This document shows, piece by piece, positions 22,411-35,464 of a stretch of DNA of 64,000 bases. The first letter of the stretch is position 1; the number at the start of each line of letters is the position of its first letter. Made by a program: the position numbers and the translations under genes. The notes under the pieces are model-generated. The model did not search any database. It was not told where the DNA came from and saw only the letters and a list, made by a program, of their open reading frames with translations. Origin of the DNA: Dallia pectoralis (Eukaryota > Chordata > Actinopteri > Esociformes > Umbridae); NCBI GenBank assembly GCA_029465975.1, contig CM055762.1:3517156-3581155 (forward strand), read 5' to 3'.

Positions 22411-23400
22411 CAACATACATTATGTTTGGGACCTGGTTATTGGCTATGAAATGTTAGAAATGCTGACTATTAATGTTCCCAGAGGAAACGCAGGGCCTTA
22501 TGTAAACAATATGTTCATGTAAACACGGACAACATTTGAGACTCATTACTCCACACATGCAAATAGTACCACAGACGATGCACTTTCTACACAAGTCTTC
22601 ACAGAGCAATGTCCCAGGTAGTAGTTGCCATCATATGACTCTTGTCTGGATTGGAACATTGAAATGATTGCCTTGTTTTTGTTCTGTATCTGTTTTTTAA
22701 TCTTTTAGCACTTCTTCATTGTTTAATGCAGAGTGCAATAAACAGGTCTCCCGGTGAATATTTGTACTGTACGGTCAAAATTACATTGAACAAAAACAGG
22801 AGACTGGGAGAGCGGTTGAACGGGGAAACCAGACGTTTGTTTTCCTTTTTCTCTCTTGGAATGTCTTGAAATGTGAGCACTAGATTAAGGACATTTTTCC
22901 TCATCTACTGGAGACATTGGCCCTGATACCGGGGTTGCTTCATTTATTGAATTCCTTCTTAAGAAGCTTTCAGGGACTTCTGAGTGTTGTTTTTTTTAAT
23001 GTTTTTTTCTGCAGAGCAAAAATATCCAAATACAGCACTAAAACCAAGCATCCATAATATTTAACTGGGCAGCTACTCAACCTCGTTGGTTGAGCCCAAA
23101 GTGACATTTCTACTTCACGACGGGTCTGGGTCCGATTCCCTCCCCTACGACTTGTAGCACCAGACCACATACAGACTTTTCCAATTTGTCCCAGTAACTG
23201 ATGGCTTGTACCGGAATCATCTTACATATATTACAGATATCATCTACATAATAACATATTTAAAGGGATAGTTCATTGTGTATGCCATGAGGTAGCAATG
23301 GGGAGTACAAAAATATGCATTGTGCAAATGGCACAAAGCAAATGGGGAGTACACAGTGTGCATTGTGCAAATGGCAAATTAAATACGGTATCAGTGTGCA
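21669..23400. other. Intergenic DNA with a (TG)n tract and a possible SINE
   Basis: (TG)n at 22379-22408. Around 23085-23160 the text CTCGTTGGTTGAGCCCAAAG, followed 40 bases later by GGGTCCGATTCCCTCCCC, looks like decayed A and B boxes of a tRNA-derived SINE. This is a weak assignment. Confidence 0.4.
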
Positions 23401-23960
23401 GAGTAAGAGGTAGCAGAGAAGGTAAGGCAAGTGTCGGGTTTCAGTTCAGCAGGGTAACAGCAGCTGGGAAGAAACTGTTCCTAAGCCTGCTGGTGCAAGT
23501 ATGTAGAGACCTTTACCGCTTGCCTGATGGTCGGGGGGCATTCAGTTTATAGCTTGGCAGTGAAGGATCCTTGATAATGCCACACGCTCTTCGCAGATAG
23601 CTGTGAGATGGGAGTTTTTTTATAGTGTGGAGCTGGACTCCAATGATGCGGTAGAGACTTCTCCTTCAGGGACTTCTTTTGAGCCTCAAATTTTCCAAAC
23701 TGTGGCACAGTTGGTCAGAATTCTCTCGACCGTGCAACAGTAAAACAGTAAAATCAGAATGTTGGTAGATAGGCGGGCCTTCTTTAACTTCCTTAAAAAG
23801 TACTGGCGATGTTGCCTTTTTGACCAGGGGTGTGGTGTTAAGGACCAGGAGAGGTCACCTGAGATTTGGACACGGACACTGCTTTTGGACTTCCTTAACC
23901 TGATTGTGGAAGTCTTTCTTGCATTGATGGCCGGGTTGTTAGCTGGGCACCAAGCCACTA
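23400..23960 (-). mobile_element. Rex1-like LINE, 3' portion of reverse transcriptase (antisense)
   Basis: The minus strand reads VQISGDLSWSLTPHP, then KRQHRQYFLRKLKKARLSTN and CTVERILTNCATVWK, followed in a shifted frame by CHSYLRRACGIIKDPSL. The order and wording match the C-terminal end of Rex1/Babar-type LINE ORF2. Stops and frameshifts show it is dead. Confidence 0.82.
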
Positions 23961-26284
23961 GGTGCTTGACCTTGTTTCTGCATTGCAGGCAAAAAAGACA
24001 AACTAAAGAAACACTGTTTTAATAATTTTGGATTGCATTCTGACAAAACAGATGTCGGAATTTGGTAGCTTCATACTGACGCTACACAAATTATTTTCTG
24101 CAGCCGCCACACACAGTCTCTGTTATTCGGCATCGATTGGTCATTGGTAGCTAGCAAAATGCTAAGTTGTGGTCCAGGGTTGTAATGTAAAAAAGTGGAT
24201 TGATAGTGCATTGTTAGCATAACTAACCGGTAATTATAGACAGTATCAATTCATGAAGTATTGATAGGTTCTTTGAGGTGAACAACACTACTAGTCCTAA
24301 TTGAAAGTGTTTTGGAGTAGGATTTTGTATCTTTTGTTGTGCTGGACCCATCTGTTTCAACCCAGGAATTAGGACAAAGCTAATTCCATGCTAAGACAGA
24401 GTTCGATAATGGGTAGATAAGCAGATAAGTAAGGTTTGTTTGAGGCAATCAAATCACTGATTAATTTGTCAGATAAGAGTCGTCTAGGATTGCAGATTCA
24501 GACAAATGTGTGTAGCAATTGATATAGCAGCTGTGTAATCGGGGAGTAATTAGCTGACCCTATTCTAAATCAGGGTGATTGAGATTGTAAGGAGAGATGA
24601 AGCCAGGGTGCTGTTTAAAGCCTTAGCAGCATTCCCTCAGCTAAAGCTAATTGCTGCTACTAAGGTACATCTTACCTGTAAGCCTACAAATCCTGGTAAG
24701 CACAGGGTGATGCAGATTCTCTGCTTTCCTGGAGTCAAGGATGGGTCTTGCACAGTGCTGGATTCATTTCATTCATTCGTTTAGGGTTGTGTATCAGCAC
24801 TGATCTACCGATTTGATTGAATTTGGCTGTAGTGATAATTACCATACTAATAATACTCATCAGAGAAAAGCTGGACCACACATTAAACCAATTACGTTTT
24901 ACAAATCTGCTACAAACCATTTGATTGAACGAGAGTTGATCGAATCACTAAAATGTGCTGAAAGGATCCAAATTAATCTGAAAGCAAACTGCTCGTTGTA
25001 CGGACATCTCATCAAATTTTCATACTTGTAACATTTAGAAAAACTTTTTTCTACTGGAGCTTTGTGGTTGTTGGAAAAAAGTAAAATTTCAAAATCAAGA
25101 AGTATTACTAAGAACACATAGTTTGTGAATTCTGATGATTTCTGAAATTCTTTTTGTTCAGTGTGCCTACTCATTCAAAACCATATACTGCAAGACCATT
25201 TACCACCTTCCATTACTCAGAAGATTGGGAAGTACTGACATGGTACTCAAAATCAGACTGGATCTTTCAAGATAAAAATGAAGCAAAATGATCCACATTA
25301 AGCACACATCAAAGGACAGAGGGCAGCACACTTGTCACGGCCGACAGGCCTGTCTTGAAAAACAAGGCATACTAAGTTTCCCTTGCATTTTATTCCGTGC
25401 ATAAGGAAAACAGGAGGACAAATACAATAATGACCCAAGCACCCAAGCCATGTTAGCACAGCAAAGCTAACATAGCAAGACGGCTAGATGAATGTTAGAC
25501 TTGTGTTTTTGTTCTTTCAGTGAGTAAAATGCATTTCTCTAGTTTGTGTGGAAGATATGACCCAGGCAACTTACATTTTTTTCATGGAACCGTTTAACGT
25601 TTATGTCACTTATCCTCATATTTCGGGATGTTATTGGTTAAATATACTAGCCAACCAAGTAGTGAGGCTATACATTTCTTGTAATTAGCAACATTGGCGC
25701 CATTTGTTGTGTATCAGAATGCGTAGTTGTGTTCTTTCTAGTTTATATCAAGAACGGCATCATCATTCAACTGCATCGTGTAAAAGTACTTTTTTTAAAC
25801 AATCGTCATTATTCCTAACCTAAGAACAAAAAAAACACTTGCACAAAAATCAGAAAAATAACTTGATCATGCCCATCTGGTGGTCTGTGCCTGGCTGGAT
25901 TGATTAAACCCAGAAAACACAGAAATATGCGTTTTTATATTTTGTTTGCAGGTGCCTCTAATAAACCATAATTAACATTTGCCAGTAGAACTCAAATACC
26001 TTGACTTCGTTCAATTGAATTTAACATAGTAAAAATTACAAATGTTACAATTTTTTTTGCTAGCGCAGCGTTGATGTGCAAGCAGAATCTGCTATAACTG
26101 CCATGAAAGAAAAACAGTGGTATATATTTTTGTTAGTTATACAGTTTTTTGTTTTTATGTTCAATTTGTGGAAAAGAGTTCAGTTAGATGGTCACATGCA
26201 CAGTAATAAGGTCTGAACAGACTCATGTGAAATCATACAGGAGAGAAGCCAGTAAGTGGAGTTTATGGCAAATCCTTTCACAGT
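23961..26284. other. AT-rich intergenic DNA
   Basis: No gene, RNA or repeat family could be supported in this stretch. Confidence 0.5.
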
Positions 26285-26292
26285 GCTTGTTC

Positions 26293-27000
26293 TAGGGCTG
26301 TGCAATTAATTCAATTACAACTATGGGCTCCAACGATTATAAAAACAACATTTTTAAGCTCAAATGATTGTTGCCAAACCGTTTTATCTTTATAAAATGT
26401 GGCTTTTTAGTTCAGCTCGAGCCAAGATGACAGAACGAATGCTTTGGTCAACTAGAAAGCTAAAGATGACGGATTCAAGAAACTGGTAAACACTTGTTTA
26501 CAATTGACAATTGTTACGTGATGCCATCCGGACACCATTTTGCCAGAGTTTTTCTGGCTAAAAACCTTTAAGAGATGACAGTTACTGTCACAGAATACTA
26601 GGTGAAGTGCAGAGAAATAAGCCACATGCAGAGTCGGAGTCACGTTCTGTGGTATTTATTAAACAAAACAAGATGAACAATGAACGGAAATCTAAACATT
26701 GACTAAAGTGTGCACTGTGGCGAAATTAAACAAACCAGCGACATAGTGTAAAAACAACACTCACTGACATGGATAATGCGAAACGATTTGAAAAACAAAC
26801 TAGTGAATAAAATAGACCTCCTGATTATCCAAAATAAAACTCGTGTGCATCATGAAACCTAAACCAAACGAAAGATAACCAACTAAAAGGTCCACAACCC
26901 AGTGACAGTTATTGACTGGAATATGTTGAATATAGGCCTAGTTTAGCAAAACGACCGGAATAATCGAGATTATGATTTTTGCAATAATCGAGCAGCCCTA
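26293..27000. mobile_element. Non-autonomous hAT-type element, 708 bp, with 8-bp target duplication
   Basis: Ends are TAGGGCTG at 26293-26300 and CAGCCCTA at 26993-27000, a perfect 8-base inverted pair, flanked by the direct repeat GCTTGTTC at 26285-26292 and 27001-27008. Next to the ends, AATTAATTC and AATAATCGA are the kind of subterminal sequence seen in hAT elements. No transposase frame is inside. Confidence 0.88.
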
Positions 27001-27474
27001 GCTTGTTCTGTCTTTTACTGACATTTAGTCGAAAAAGGTTGATTGTTAAAGATGATTCTGTACTGCCTTGATGTAAGCAGAAAGTTACTGTGTGTTGTCA
27101 ATTTTCATGCAAAGTTTCTTTGCACTCTGGGACGACAATGTTGTACAGATGTCAACCGTGATGGACATGTCCAGGAGCAAAACAGACATTCCTGCCAAAA
27201 AAGATCAGCTCAGTCTGATCAAGAAAAAGCTTGAGGTGGAGGGCCAATATCCAACCGGAGGTGTCATCCATGCATGTAGAGATGCGTCTTGTCACCTATG
27301 TGTCGGAACATGGGTTTGAGAAAAAAGCTCAGTATCATCTGCATAGCAGTGATGGGAACATGGGACGGGGTAAATAGACTTGGTGTATAGAGGACAGAGG
27401 AGAGTGCCAACAACCAAGCCTTGGGGCACGCCAGTTGTGAGAACCTGCGCAGGCTATACCAATCCTCTGAACAT

Positions 27475-27560
27475 ATGAACAATAATGACTCTCCACATAT
27501 GAACAATAATGACTCTCCACATATGAACAATAATGACTCTCCACATATGAACAATAATGA
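27475..27560. repeat. 24-bp tandem repeat, about 3.5 copies
   Basis: Unit ACATATGAACAATAATGACT plus CTCC. It is in frame on both strands because 24 is a multiple of three, which explains the repeated CGESLLFI peptide in a spurious minus-strand frame. Confidence 0.92.
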
Positions 27561-30153
27561 GTCTGAACAACTGTATGTAAATGATTTAAGATAAATGAAA
27601 GACATTCTCAGGTTTCTGTGCACGTACATGTACAGAAACAACACTTAAACAACAGAATAATAACAGAAGATGAGTTTTCACAATATTATAGCCAGTCACA
27701 TTTTTCAGGATCTGTTGTTGCCTAGTTGTCGTCCACATACAACAACTTGTAGACATAATCGGATGCACGGCATGACCATTATTAATGAATGCGTGCATAG
27801 TCCCCGTTACAACCTCAGACAGTTAGCGTTTTGAAACAATGTAACAATGGAAGGAATGCCTAAAACGTGTACATTTTGACCTTTGACATCCCCAAACGGC
27901 TACGGTGAGCCCTTTGACGCTGGGCTCTAAACCAGACCACCACAATGAGTTGCCAGACTGCGTCTTGAGGGACTCACCGGCTCGACCAGTATTCTACAGC
28001 CTGAACATACACCCTCGGCCACAATGTCCCTGTTGCACTATGAGGCACTGACTACAGCTGTGTTATGCAGGAGTAACTCTGTCTAAATGTATAACATAAA
28101 ACCAACCCCAATATGTGCTGTGTTGTCCTACTCTTTGGGATAAGCAACCACCCGCTTAAAGCTACAAGACCTACTCCTTGGCTTTCTTGGCTTTCGGTCG
28201 GACTACACAGGAATAGATGGTACCTGGTACCTGGTAAAACAGTACCTCCATGTGGATTGTTCTCAGTGAAAGGACCCTAGGTTCCTTTGCGGCATACAGA
28301 GTGGACCTGCTTAATGCGGTGTCTTTTTTTTGTGCCCTCAAGAAATTAAATTGTCTCTCCTCCAGAGTAAACCCGGGATGCTCAATGTTTTCTCACAGCG
28401 GGAGGGAGAGACCGAAGGGGACGGGACAAGGTTGGATGTTTGCTGCATAAAGATGCATCTCATTTCTTAGTCGTCTAAACAAGGAGGAAGGTCACAGGCC
28501 ATCAAGCCTGGTTCATCCCTGTGATGAGACGGAGCTAGGAGACAAGGACTCAACACCCCTGCTGCAAGCTCCTTTAAAGTTCAGCTCCGGAACTGTTTTG
28601 TGTCCTGTTTGCACGTCCGCCTGGTGGTTTTTTATCTCTCAATTCTCTTAATCTCTTCCCATTTAGATGTTCCCAGCTTTGTTCAATTTCTCTTAATTTT
28701 TATGTCTTTCTCCCACTTAGACTTCTCAGTCTTGTGCTTTTTCTCTTCTCAGGCAGAACCCTTTGATCAGATCTCATGCCCTCATTTGATATTAAGAAGT
28801 AGAGATTTATCTAGGTCACATTGGAGACATCAGAGCATTAGTGAGGAGTTCATATTTTTTCCATTCCATTCTCCACAGCCAGCACACACACAGTTTTCAG
28901 GTGACTGTAAAACAATATTGTCATACAAAGTTATTTTTTTAAATAAAAATTAGTAGAAGAATTATAAAATAATAATTAATTAACCAGAATTCTGAAAATG
29001 TAGGATATACATGCAATATGAAAATCATTAATACAGTTTATATTCACAACAGAATCATTATCTTGTACTCCAGTGAGGACATAAGTGAATGAAAACCAGG
29101 ATATTGTCTGAGGAGGTCAAAAACAACATTCTCAGTCGAGGCTACGTGTCTAGTACAGAGACCTCGATGTTCCTGTTTCTTCTGGTCGTATCGTAATCAA
29201 GAAGTTTAAGGCCCATATCATCACCCAACCTCTCTAGACTTGGCCTCTAGAGAGAACCACACAAAGATAGCAACAAATGACTGTTTGAATGGTGGAGAAT
29301 TTACCTTGATCAGCTGCCACACAGATTCACGCTGACCTTCAGACACAAGTTATGACAGTTTCAACTCTGTTGAGAACATTACAAAGCATGTTGGAGTTTC
29401 ATTTTCTCGAATGGCTTTGAGGCAGATCTGCCCTGAAGGCCACAACAAATGTTATTGGTTGGCTGAATGGTGACATGGGTTTCGAATTATTGGATGTTCG
29501 AAGTAGATTTTTGAGCTGAGTTACTTCTTGTCCATACCCAAAATTGAACTTTAACCTTATCACTTGACTGACCTTAATCCTAAAGATAAATCCTACCCTA
29601 ACTGTTTTACAAACAAACTTAAATTCAGTGATTTCAGAATTGGAATGCATGTTCTGCCCTCCATTGAGTCAGCTGAAATGAATTTCTGCCTCCCGGACCT
29701 GTTTGAGGTCTACGCTCTATGAAGAGGTTTGTATGGTAGAAGACTTAGTGGTGGGTTTACCAGAACAACGAAAACCCGGAATAATACTGACAAGTGTATA
29801 TGTCCAAAAGCAGAAATATGCTAGAATTATGTTGGAGTGTGAACAGCACGTTCAACGGGTTACATCTTCCTTACGGGACTCTAATTATTTAGGCAAATGT
29901 ATTTTACATTTTTGACAAAGGGCCTATGAATGGAATATAGGACCAAAATTCCCAACAAATATTAAAAGGAAATAATATTATATAACACATGGCATATGTA
30001 TTAAACATAGCACAGAACTCACTGAATGGTCTTTGTCTGTGTGCATAGGTTTTATCAATTTTGAAAACATGAATAAATACTTTTATGGATCTTGTGTAGA
30101 ATATAATGACTTGCAAGCATTCTAGAAGCGTGACATTTACATGATATCGCTTG
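27561..30153. other. Intergenic DNA, no gene recognised
   Basis: No exon-like blocks with protein similarity could be recognised on either strand. Confidence 0.5.
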
Positions 30154-30176
30154 GTGTGTGTGTGTGTGTGTGTGTG
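30154..30176. repeat. (GT)n tract running into an assembly gap
   Basis: About 11 GT units, ending exactly at the first N. Confidence 0.95.
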
Positions 30177-30676
30177 NNNNNNNNNNNNNNNNNNNNNNNN
30201 NNNNNNNNNNNNNNNNNNNNNNNNNNNNNNNNNNNNNNNNNNNNNNNNNNNNNNNNNNNNNNNNNNNNNNNNNNNNNNNNNNNNNNNNNNNNNNNNNNNN
30301 NNNNNNNNNNNNNNNNNNNNNNNNNNNNNNNNNNNNNNNNNNNNNNNNNNNNNNNNNNNNNNNNNNNNNNNNNNNNNNNNNNNNNNNNNNNNNNNNNNNN
30401 NNNNNNNNNNNNNNNNNNNNNNNNNNNNNNNNNNNNNNNNNNNNNNNNNNNNNNNNNNNNNNNNNNNNNNNNNNNNNNNNNNNNNNNNNNNNNNNNNNNN
30501 NNNNNNNNNNNNNNNNNNNNNNNNNNNNNNNNNNNNNNNNNNNNNNNNNNNNNNNNNNNNNNNNNNNNNNNNNNNNNNNNNNNNNNNNNNNNNNNNNNNN
30601 NNNNNNNNNNNNNNNNNNNNNNNNNNNNNNNNNNNNNNNNNNNNNNNNNNNNNNNNNNNNNNNNNNNNNNNNNNNN
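30177..30676. other. Assembly gap, 500 N
   Basis: Exactly 500 N, probably a placeholder of fixed size. The left edge is a GT microsatellite; the right edge is unrelated single-copy-looking sequence. Confidence 0.99.
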
Positions 30677-33411
30677 GAATACCTCAGGAATGGCACATCC
30701 AAATGACGGCTGTATAGGGCTGCTGTATCAAAGAAAGAAGCCCAGATTGTAGAGGAACATAAAGAAACTGACTGGGGCTTGTTAAATAATTCAGGGTGAA
30801 TGAAAGTTAAAGATTAATGAGTGCAGCTTTTGCTTTTTTGCGATGCTCCTCTTTACCAAACCCTCTATGTTGTCTCTGACTTCCCTGAGCCCCCACCCAC
30901 CTCCAGCTTCAGTCTGTTTGCTTGTCTTTTCCTTCATATATTCCCCTCAACCCCAGATGATGTCTGTCCTCTAACTTCAGGGCTCAAAGGCCCCTATAAG
31001 GTAGATGTGTGGTATGGATGCTGGTAAACGCTGTGCTGTTCCCTGTTCTTGTATGTTACTGTAGAACCTTGGCAGACGTGGTGTCATACTTTAAAATAGT
31101 TGATCGACGAGCTGTATGAAATGTGCAGTTCAATAACAAGGTGCCTTTGAATCATAGTTTATAACCGCGTAATGTGATTTTTAGGTCATAATAGCTTTGA
31201 CGTCGATTTTAATAGGATTCATTATCCCAAAAACTCCTATAAATAATACATTCGGTTCAGTGTTGGATTGACTTGGAAAAATGTTGTTTACATGGATAGC
31301 AGTAGTCAGACAAGCAATACCAGAATGAGGCCGATTTCACTATTAACAGATGTTCCAGCAACAATTATGATGAGATTTGTAGTCCAATAATACATTGGAA
31401 TTAAAGTTGTAAGGTGCTACTGTTGAAACGACTGAAAAGCCTCAGGTTAAGACATGAAAACCGAGCAAACCGTGTAACTGGCTGTCCGCCGTAATACTCA
31501 CATCAACAATAAATGAGTAGTGCTAACGCATAGTGTATACAAAACCACAGCATTCAATATCATGGGTTTTTGAAGGTCATTAGCGGTATATAATTATGAT
31601 GTCCTGCATTAAGTAGAAAGTTACTCTCCAACTCCCTGTGTGTTTTTATTGTTGGCATTTAGTTCCGGGGTCTTGTTGGGACAGGGTAAGGGTAACTCAT
31701 TTTCTGCCCTTTTACCCAGTCCATACACCAGTGACCAGGAAGTGGCAGGAGACATTAAGGCTTTATGGATCGTAACCCCCATGACTCTTTCCTCTGACCC
31801 ACCGGCTGGTTGGAAATACACGCTATTGGAACCCATTCAGATTGTCATTTTATAAGCTGAATCACTACATCAATCAGGGCACCTGTCTGGGCATGATTTA
31901 TTTCTAAATAAAAACTGGTTCCCTAGTGTTTGATACATTGTGTTGGGTATCTGCATGTCGATGTTCTTGGATGTTTGACAAGTGAATGTGCTGCCACAGT
32001 ATGCATGTCTGCACATGATGTTAAATGAGACTATTTGTGTGTGCTACTTGTCTGTTTCTTTGTGTGTGTGTGTGTGTGTGTGTGTGCTGCACATATTTGG
32101 TCTTTGTGATGTGTCAGGAACTGGGGCAGAACTGATTGTTGTTGATGGCTGTAGGCAAGCAGAGACCTATATTCTGCAGAGAGTTGGAAGGAGGGGTGGA
32201 AATGGATGGAGTGGGCCAAGAGAGTGTCTCCTGCCTCCTGACTGGCCGGAGGGTTAAGGGACGTTCTCAGAAGGCAGAGCGCGAAAGCGATAGACAGGGA
32301 TTCATCTTTCTCGTCAATCACAGGCGACAAAGAAAACCCATCTGTGTGTCGTATCAGAGAATAACACATGGCTGTACTTGCTAATTTCTAGACTTTGACT
32401 ATTTGATGTAGCCTACGAGGATAAGGACACACCAGAAACAGAATACATGGAAGGATGTACATTGGTATTTTTGCGATTTCTCTGCCCCGTTGTCCGAGGC
32501 ACAAATAGCAGTATGAAGGTGACTCAGCTTCCTGTTCGACAGCAGGTGTTGGATCTGTCACCCCCCTTCCCGGGTTGAGCAAATCTGTTCACTCCTCCTT
32601 GTACTCTCCTTGTGAGTCTGCCAACCAAACTAATGACAGGATGGAACCCTTGGTGCCACCCCACTTTTTGTGACATCACTTCCTGTCATGGGATATGTCA
32701 CATTATGTCAGAGGTCAGATTGGCAGATGGTCAGCCTGTACCAATGTAGTTATCCCTGAACACTGAAACAAAGCTGGTGTGTCTACAATTTCTTTTTATA
32801 TTTTCTTTTTCTAAAAGCCTTTATTGGCACTTGCAATGCTCAGTCTGATTGTGTAACAGTTATGCAACCAACAATTAAAACATTCTGACATTTCATGATA
32901 GTCTTTCAAAACTATTCTAAATCTTGACCTCCAGTTGAATCTGGTAAACTTAAATTGACTCATTGTATGTGGCAAGAAAATTGTATTTCATAGTATTTAC
33001 CCTATATCAATGGTCAAGTATGTTTCTTCAAATGATTACCTGCATATAGACTTCCCATAATTTAATGAATCATTCTTTGCATAAGAAAATTGAGCCGGTC
33101 GATGCGCCTAAAAGCTGAATCTGAAGAGTGCTGGTGTCGTGCAGCAAGACGATATTCCAAAAGACGCAAGCAAAAATGACTCTGGATGGCTTAACAGCAA
33201 TACAAGACTAGTCAATATCCAGAGCGGAAACTAATCCAAATATTATGACAGGAAATAAAACCAAGCAGTTTATTGTCAAAAAATACACATGTCACAGAGT
33301 TGAAACGTGATGTGATTGGCGTAGTAGTATAAGTCACTACAGGTCAATACAGCTGTATCCTCGTGGCCAGTGGTTTGAAGTTTGGTAGCATCATACCAAC
33401 ACTGCCACAGG
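30677..33411. other. Intergenic DNA
   Basis: Contains (TG)n at 32061-32086. No gene supported. Confidence 0.5.
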
Positions 33412-33430
33412 CACCAGCAGGGGGCAGCGT
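33412..33430 (+). promoter_or_regulatory. CTCF-like motif, strong match
   Basis: CACCAGCAGGGGGCAGCGT matches the vertebrate CTCF core CCAGCAGGGGGC followed by A/G and G at every strong position. Orientation is plus, pointing toward MTSS2. Read by eye. Confidence 0.6.
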
Positions 33431-35358
33431 AAATTAGCTCCGCTCATTTACACACAGTTTGTAAGGGCTCAATCACAGGATGGGGATTGTTCAATGAATG
33501 CAAGTGTGTTATTGTTTACTCAGGTTCAATTGTTGATTTGGTATCAGGCATTTGTGCTTTATGGGAATAGTGATGGTGAGGGGGTAGGTAGGAGAGCGAC
33601 GTTCTGCTGAAAGTGCAGTGGGCTGGGCTCAAAGACAAACTGCAGAGCTTCTCCAAGGACAGCAGTGTAGACAATAGTATGTCTGAAAAGTGAAAAGGTT
33701 TCATCTTATATTTGGATCGCCTAAATATGTGAATTAACGTGTTTTTGTCTCTTAGCTTACATGGTTAAGAATATGTAGATATAGTTAGTATCTCATTGAA
33801 GTCAATGATTAAATCCCATCGAATAATAAGTGTCAACAATTTGGCCCCTGTCAAAGTCATTCAGATCCTCGCCCATTTTCCCTGCTCCTAACATCGACTT
33901 TGAGGACAAAATGTTCACTTGCAGCCTAATTTATCCCACCTACTGACAGGTGTCATGATGAGTTGTTTGAGAAGTATATTGATTTTATTCATTGCAGTTT
34001 TTTTTGTGCTTAGTTGTTGAAGGACAACTTCTAGTCTGGTTATTGGCCTCTGCTCCAGTGAAATATTAATACGTGAGGCTGGTTAACAGCACAGATTAAC
34101 CTCAGATTAGGCCAAAAAAACAGCGTCCACGGAGATTCCTCTTTAAGATGGATTTTGTTAAACCAGAACTATGATTAGTGTGTGAAATTGCCCTTTGCTG
34201 TTCTGACTGGAAATCTATGTTCCTGGTCCATGTTTTGAATAGAGAATTCGGCGTAATCAACCTGCAATAAATGCAATTGTTAATCAGTTCTAACATTAAT
34301 GCATTCACTTTTTTATTTCCGTTCAGGCACTGATTTTTTTTCACTGATTCCATGAGACTGTAAACATAGACTGCCTCCGTGAAGCGGTTCCTGTTGATCC
34401 TGTGAGTCACCAGGCTGTGGGTCGCTGTGTGTTGTCTGGCAGGCTGGCCGGCTCACATTTCTCCAGCCTCTGAGACACGTAGGGAGAGGAGGAGTGGGCA
34501 GGTTGGAAGACTCATCATGACCCACTTACCACAACAAGGTGGGTATGCTGGTATAATGCTGAATACTGGTAGTACAGATTTACATGCGGATGGAACAGTA
34601 AATTACTTTCCACAATTCAAAAAACATGCCGCTTTGACATGCAACACTGTCTCAGTTCAAATCTCTTTTGTAATAATTTTGTTTAAGATTGCTGTACGGA
34701 AACATTTATTTTCCACCGCATTTTTCAAATATATTTACGGTTATGTCATCTTCGAGGACAGCGTATGTTTAAAGTAATTCCCCAAATTCTCAGAGGCCCG
34801 TTGTTGAAACCGCCCTGTCACTTTGTTCTCCAAAAATAGGCATTCAAATGTAAACAGAGAGACGCGAACGCAAGACCAGAGCTTAGACTTTATCGGAGTG
34901 TCACCATTCTGTTCTTCACTGGTTCAACAACTATTTCATCAGATATTTTATTCAAGTTCTCAAAGTATGATACGTGAAAACATTTATACTTTCGTCTCTT
35001 GGATGAGATATTAATAGAATTGGGGAGGGAGACATGTATAGAGAAAGAATTGCTTGGAAATAGTACCATCACGAGTGTGATATTAAACTCCATATATGGT
35101 GTGCTTGTAAGAGGTCTGTCTGTATGTGACCTGTCTGTGTAGTGTCACCTAGACTGTGGTCAGGATCCCCAAAATGAGACTGAGGTTTGCTTTGGCTGGC
35201 TCACTTTTTCCCAGAAATACTTGACATATTAACTCAATTTATTATTACTTTCCCCCAGCCATGTAATGTGGTATTTTAGCGGGTATAAGTGACATCGGAA
35301 TGTTCATGTTTTTGTAGTGAGTCAAAAGTGTCTGACTTGACTTCCAATACATGTGTCC

Positions 35359-35407
<49 letters not shown>

Positions 35408-35416
35408 GTGTGTGTG

Positions 35417-35464
<48 letters not shown>

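Noticed and set aside
27310..27440. Possible LINE or other dispersed repeat (CATCTGCATAGCAGTGATGG)
   Set aside because: The wording is familiar from fish repeats, but I could not read a supporting protein frame on either strand, so it is not listed as an element.
28600..28953. 117-codon hydrophobic frame as a membrane protein
   Set aside because: Caused by a T-rich stretch; no family features and no splice sites.
30055..30752. Open frames of 182-215 codons containing unknown residues
   Set aside because: They run through the 500-N gap, where no stop can be called.
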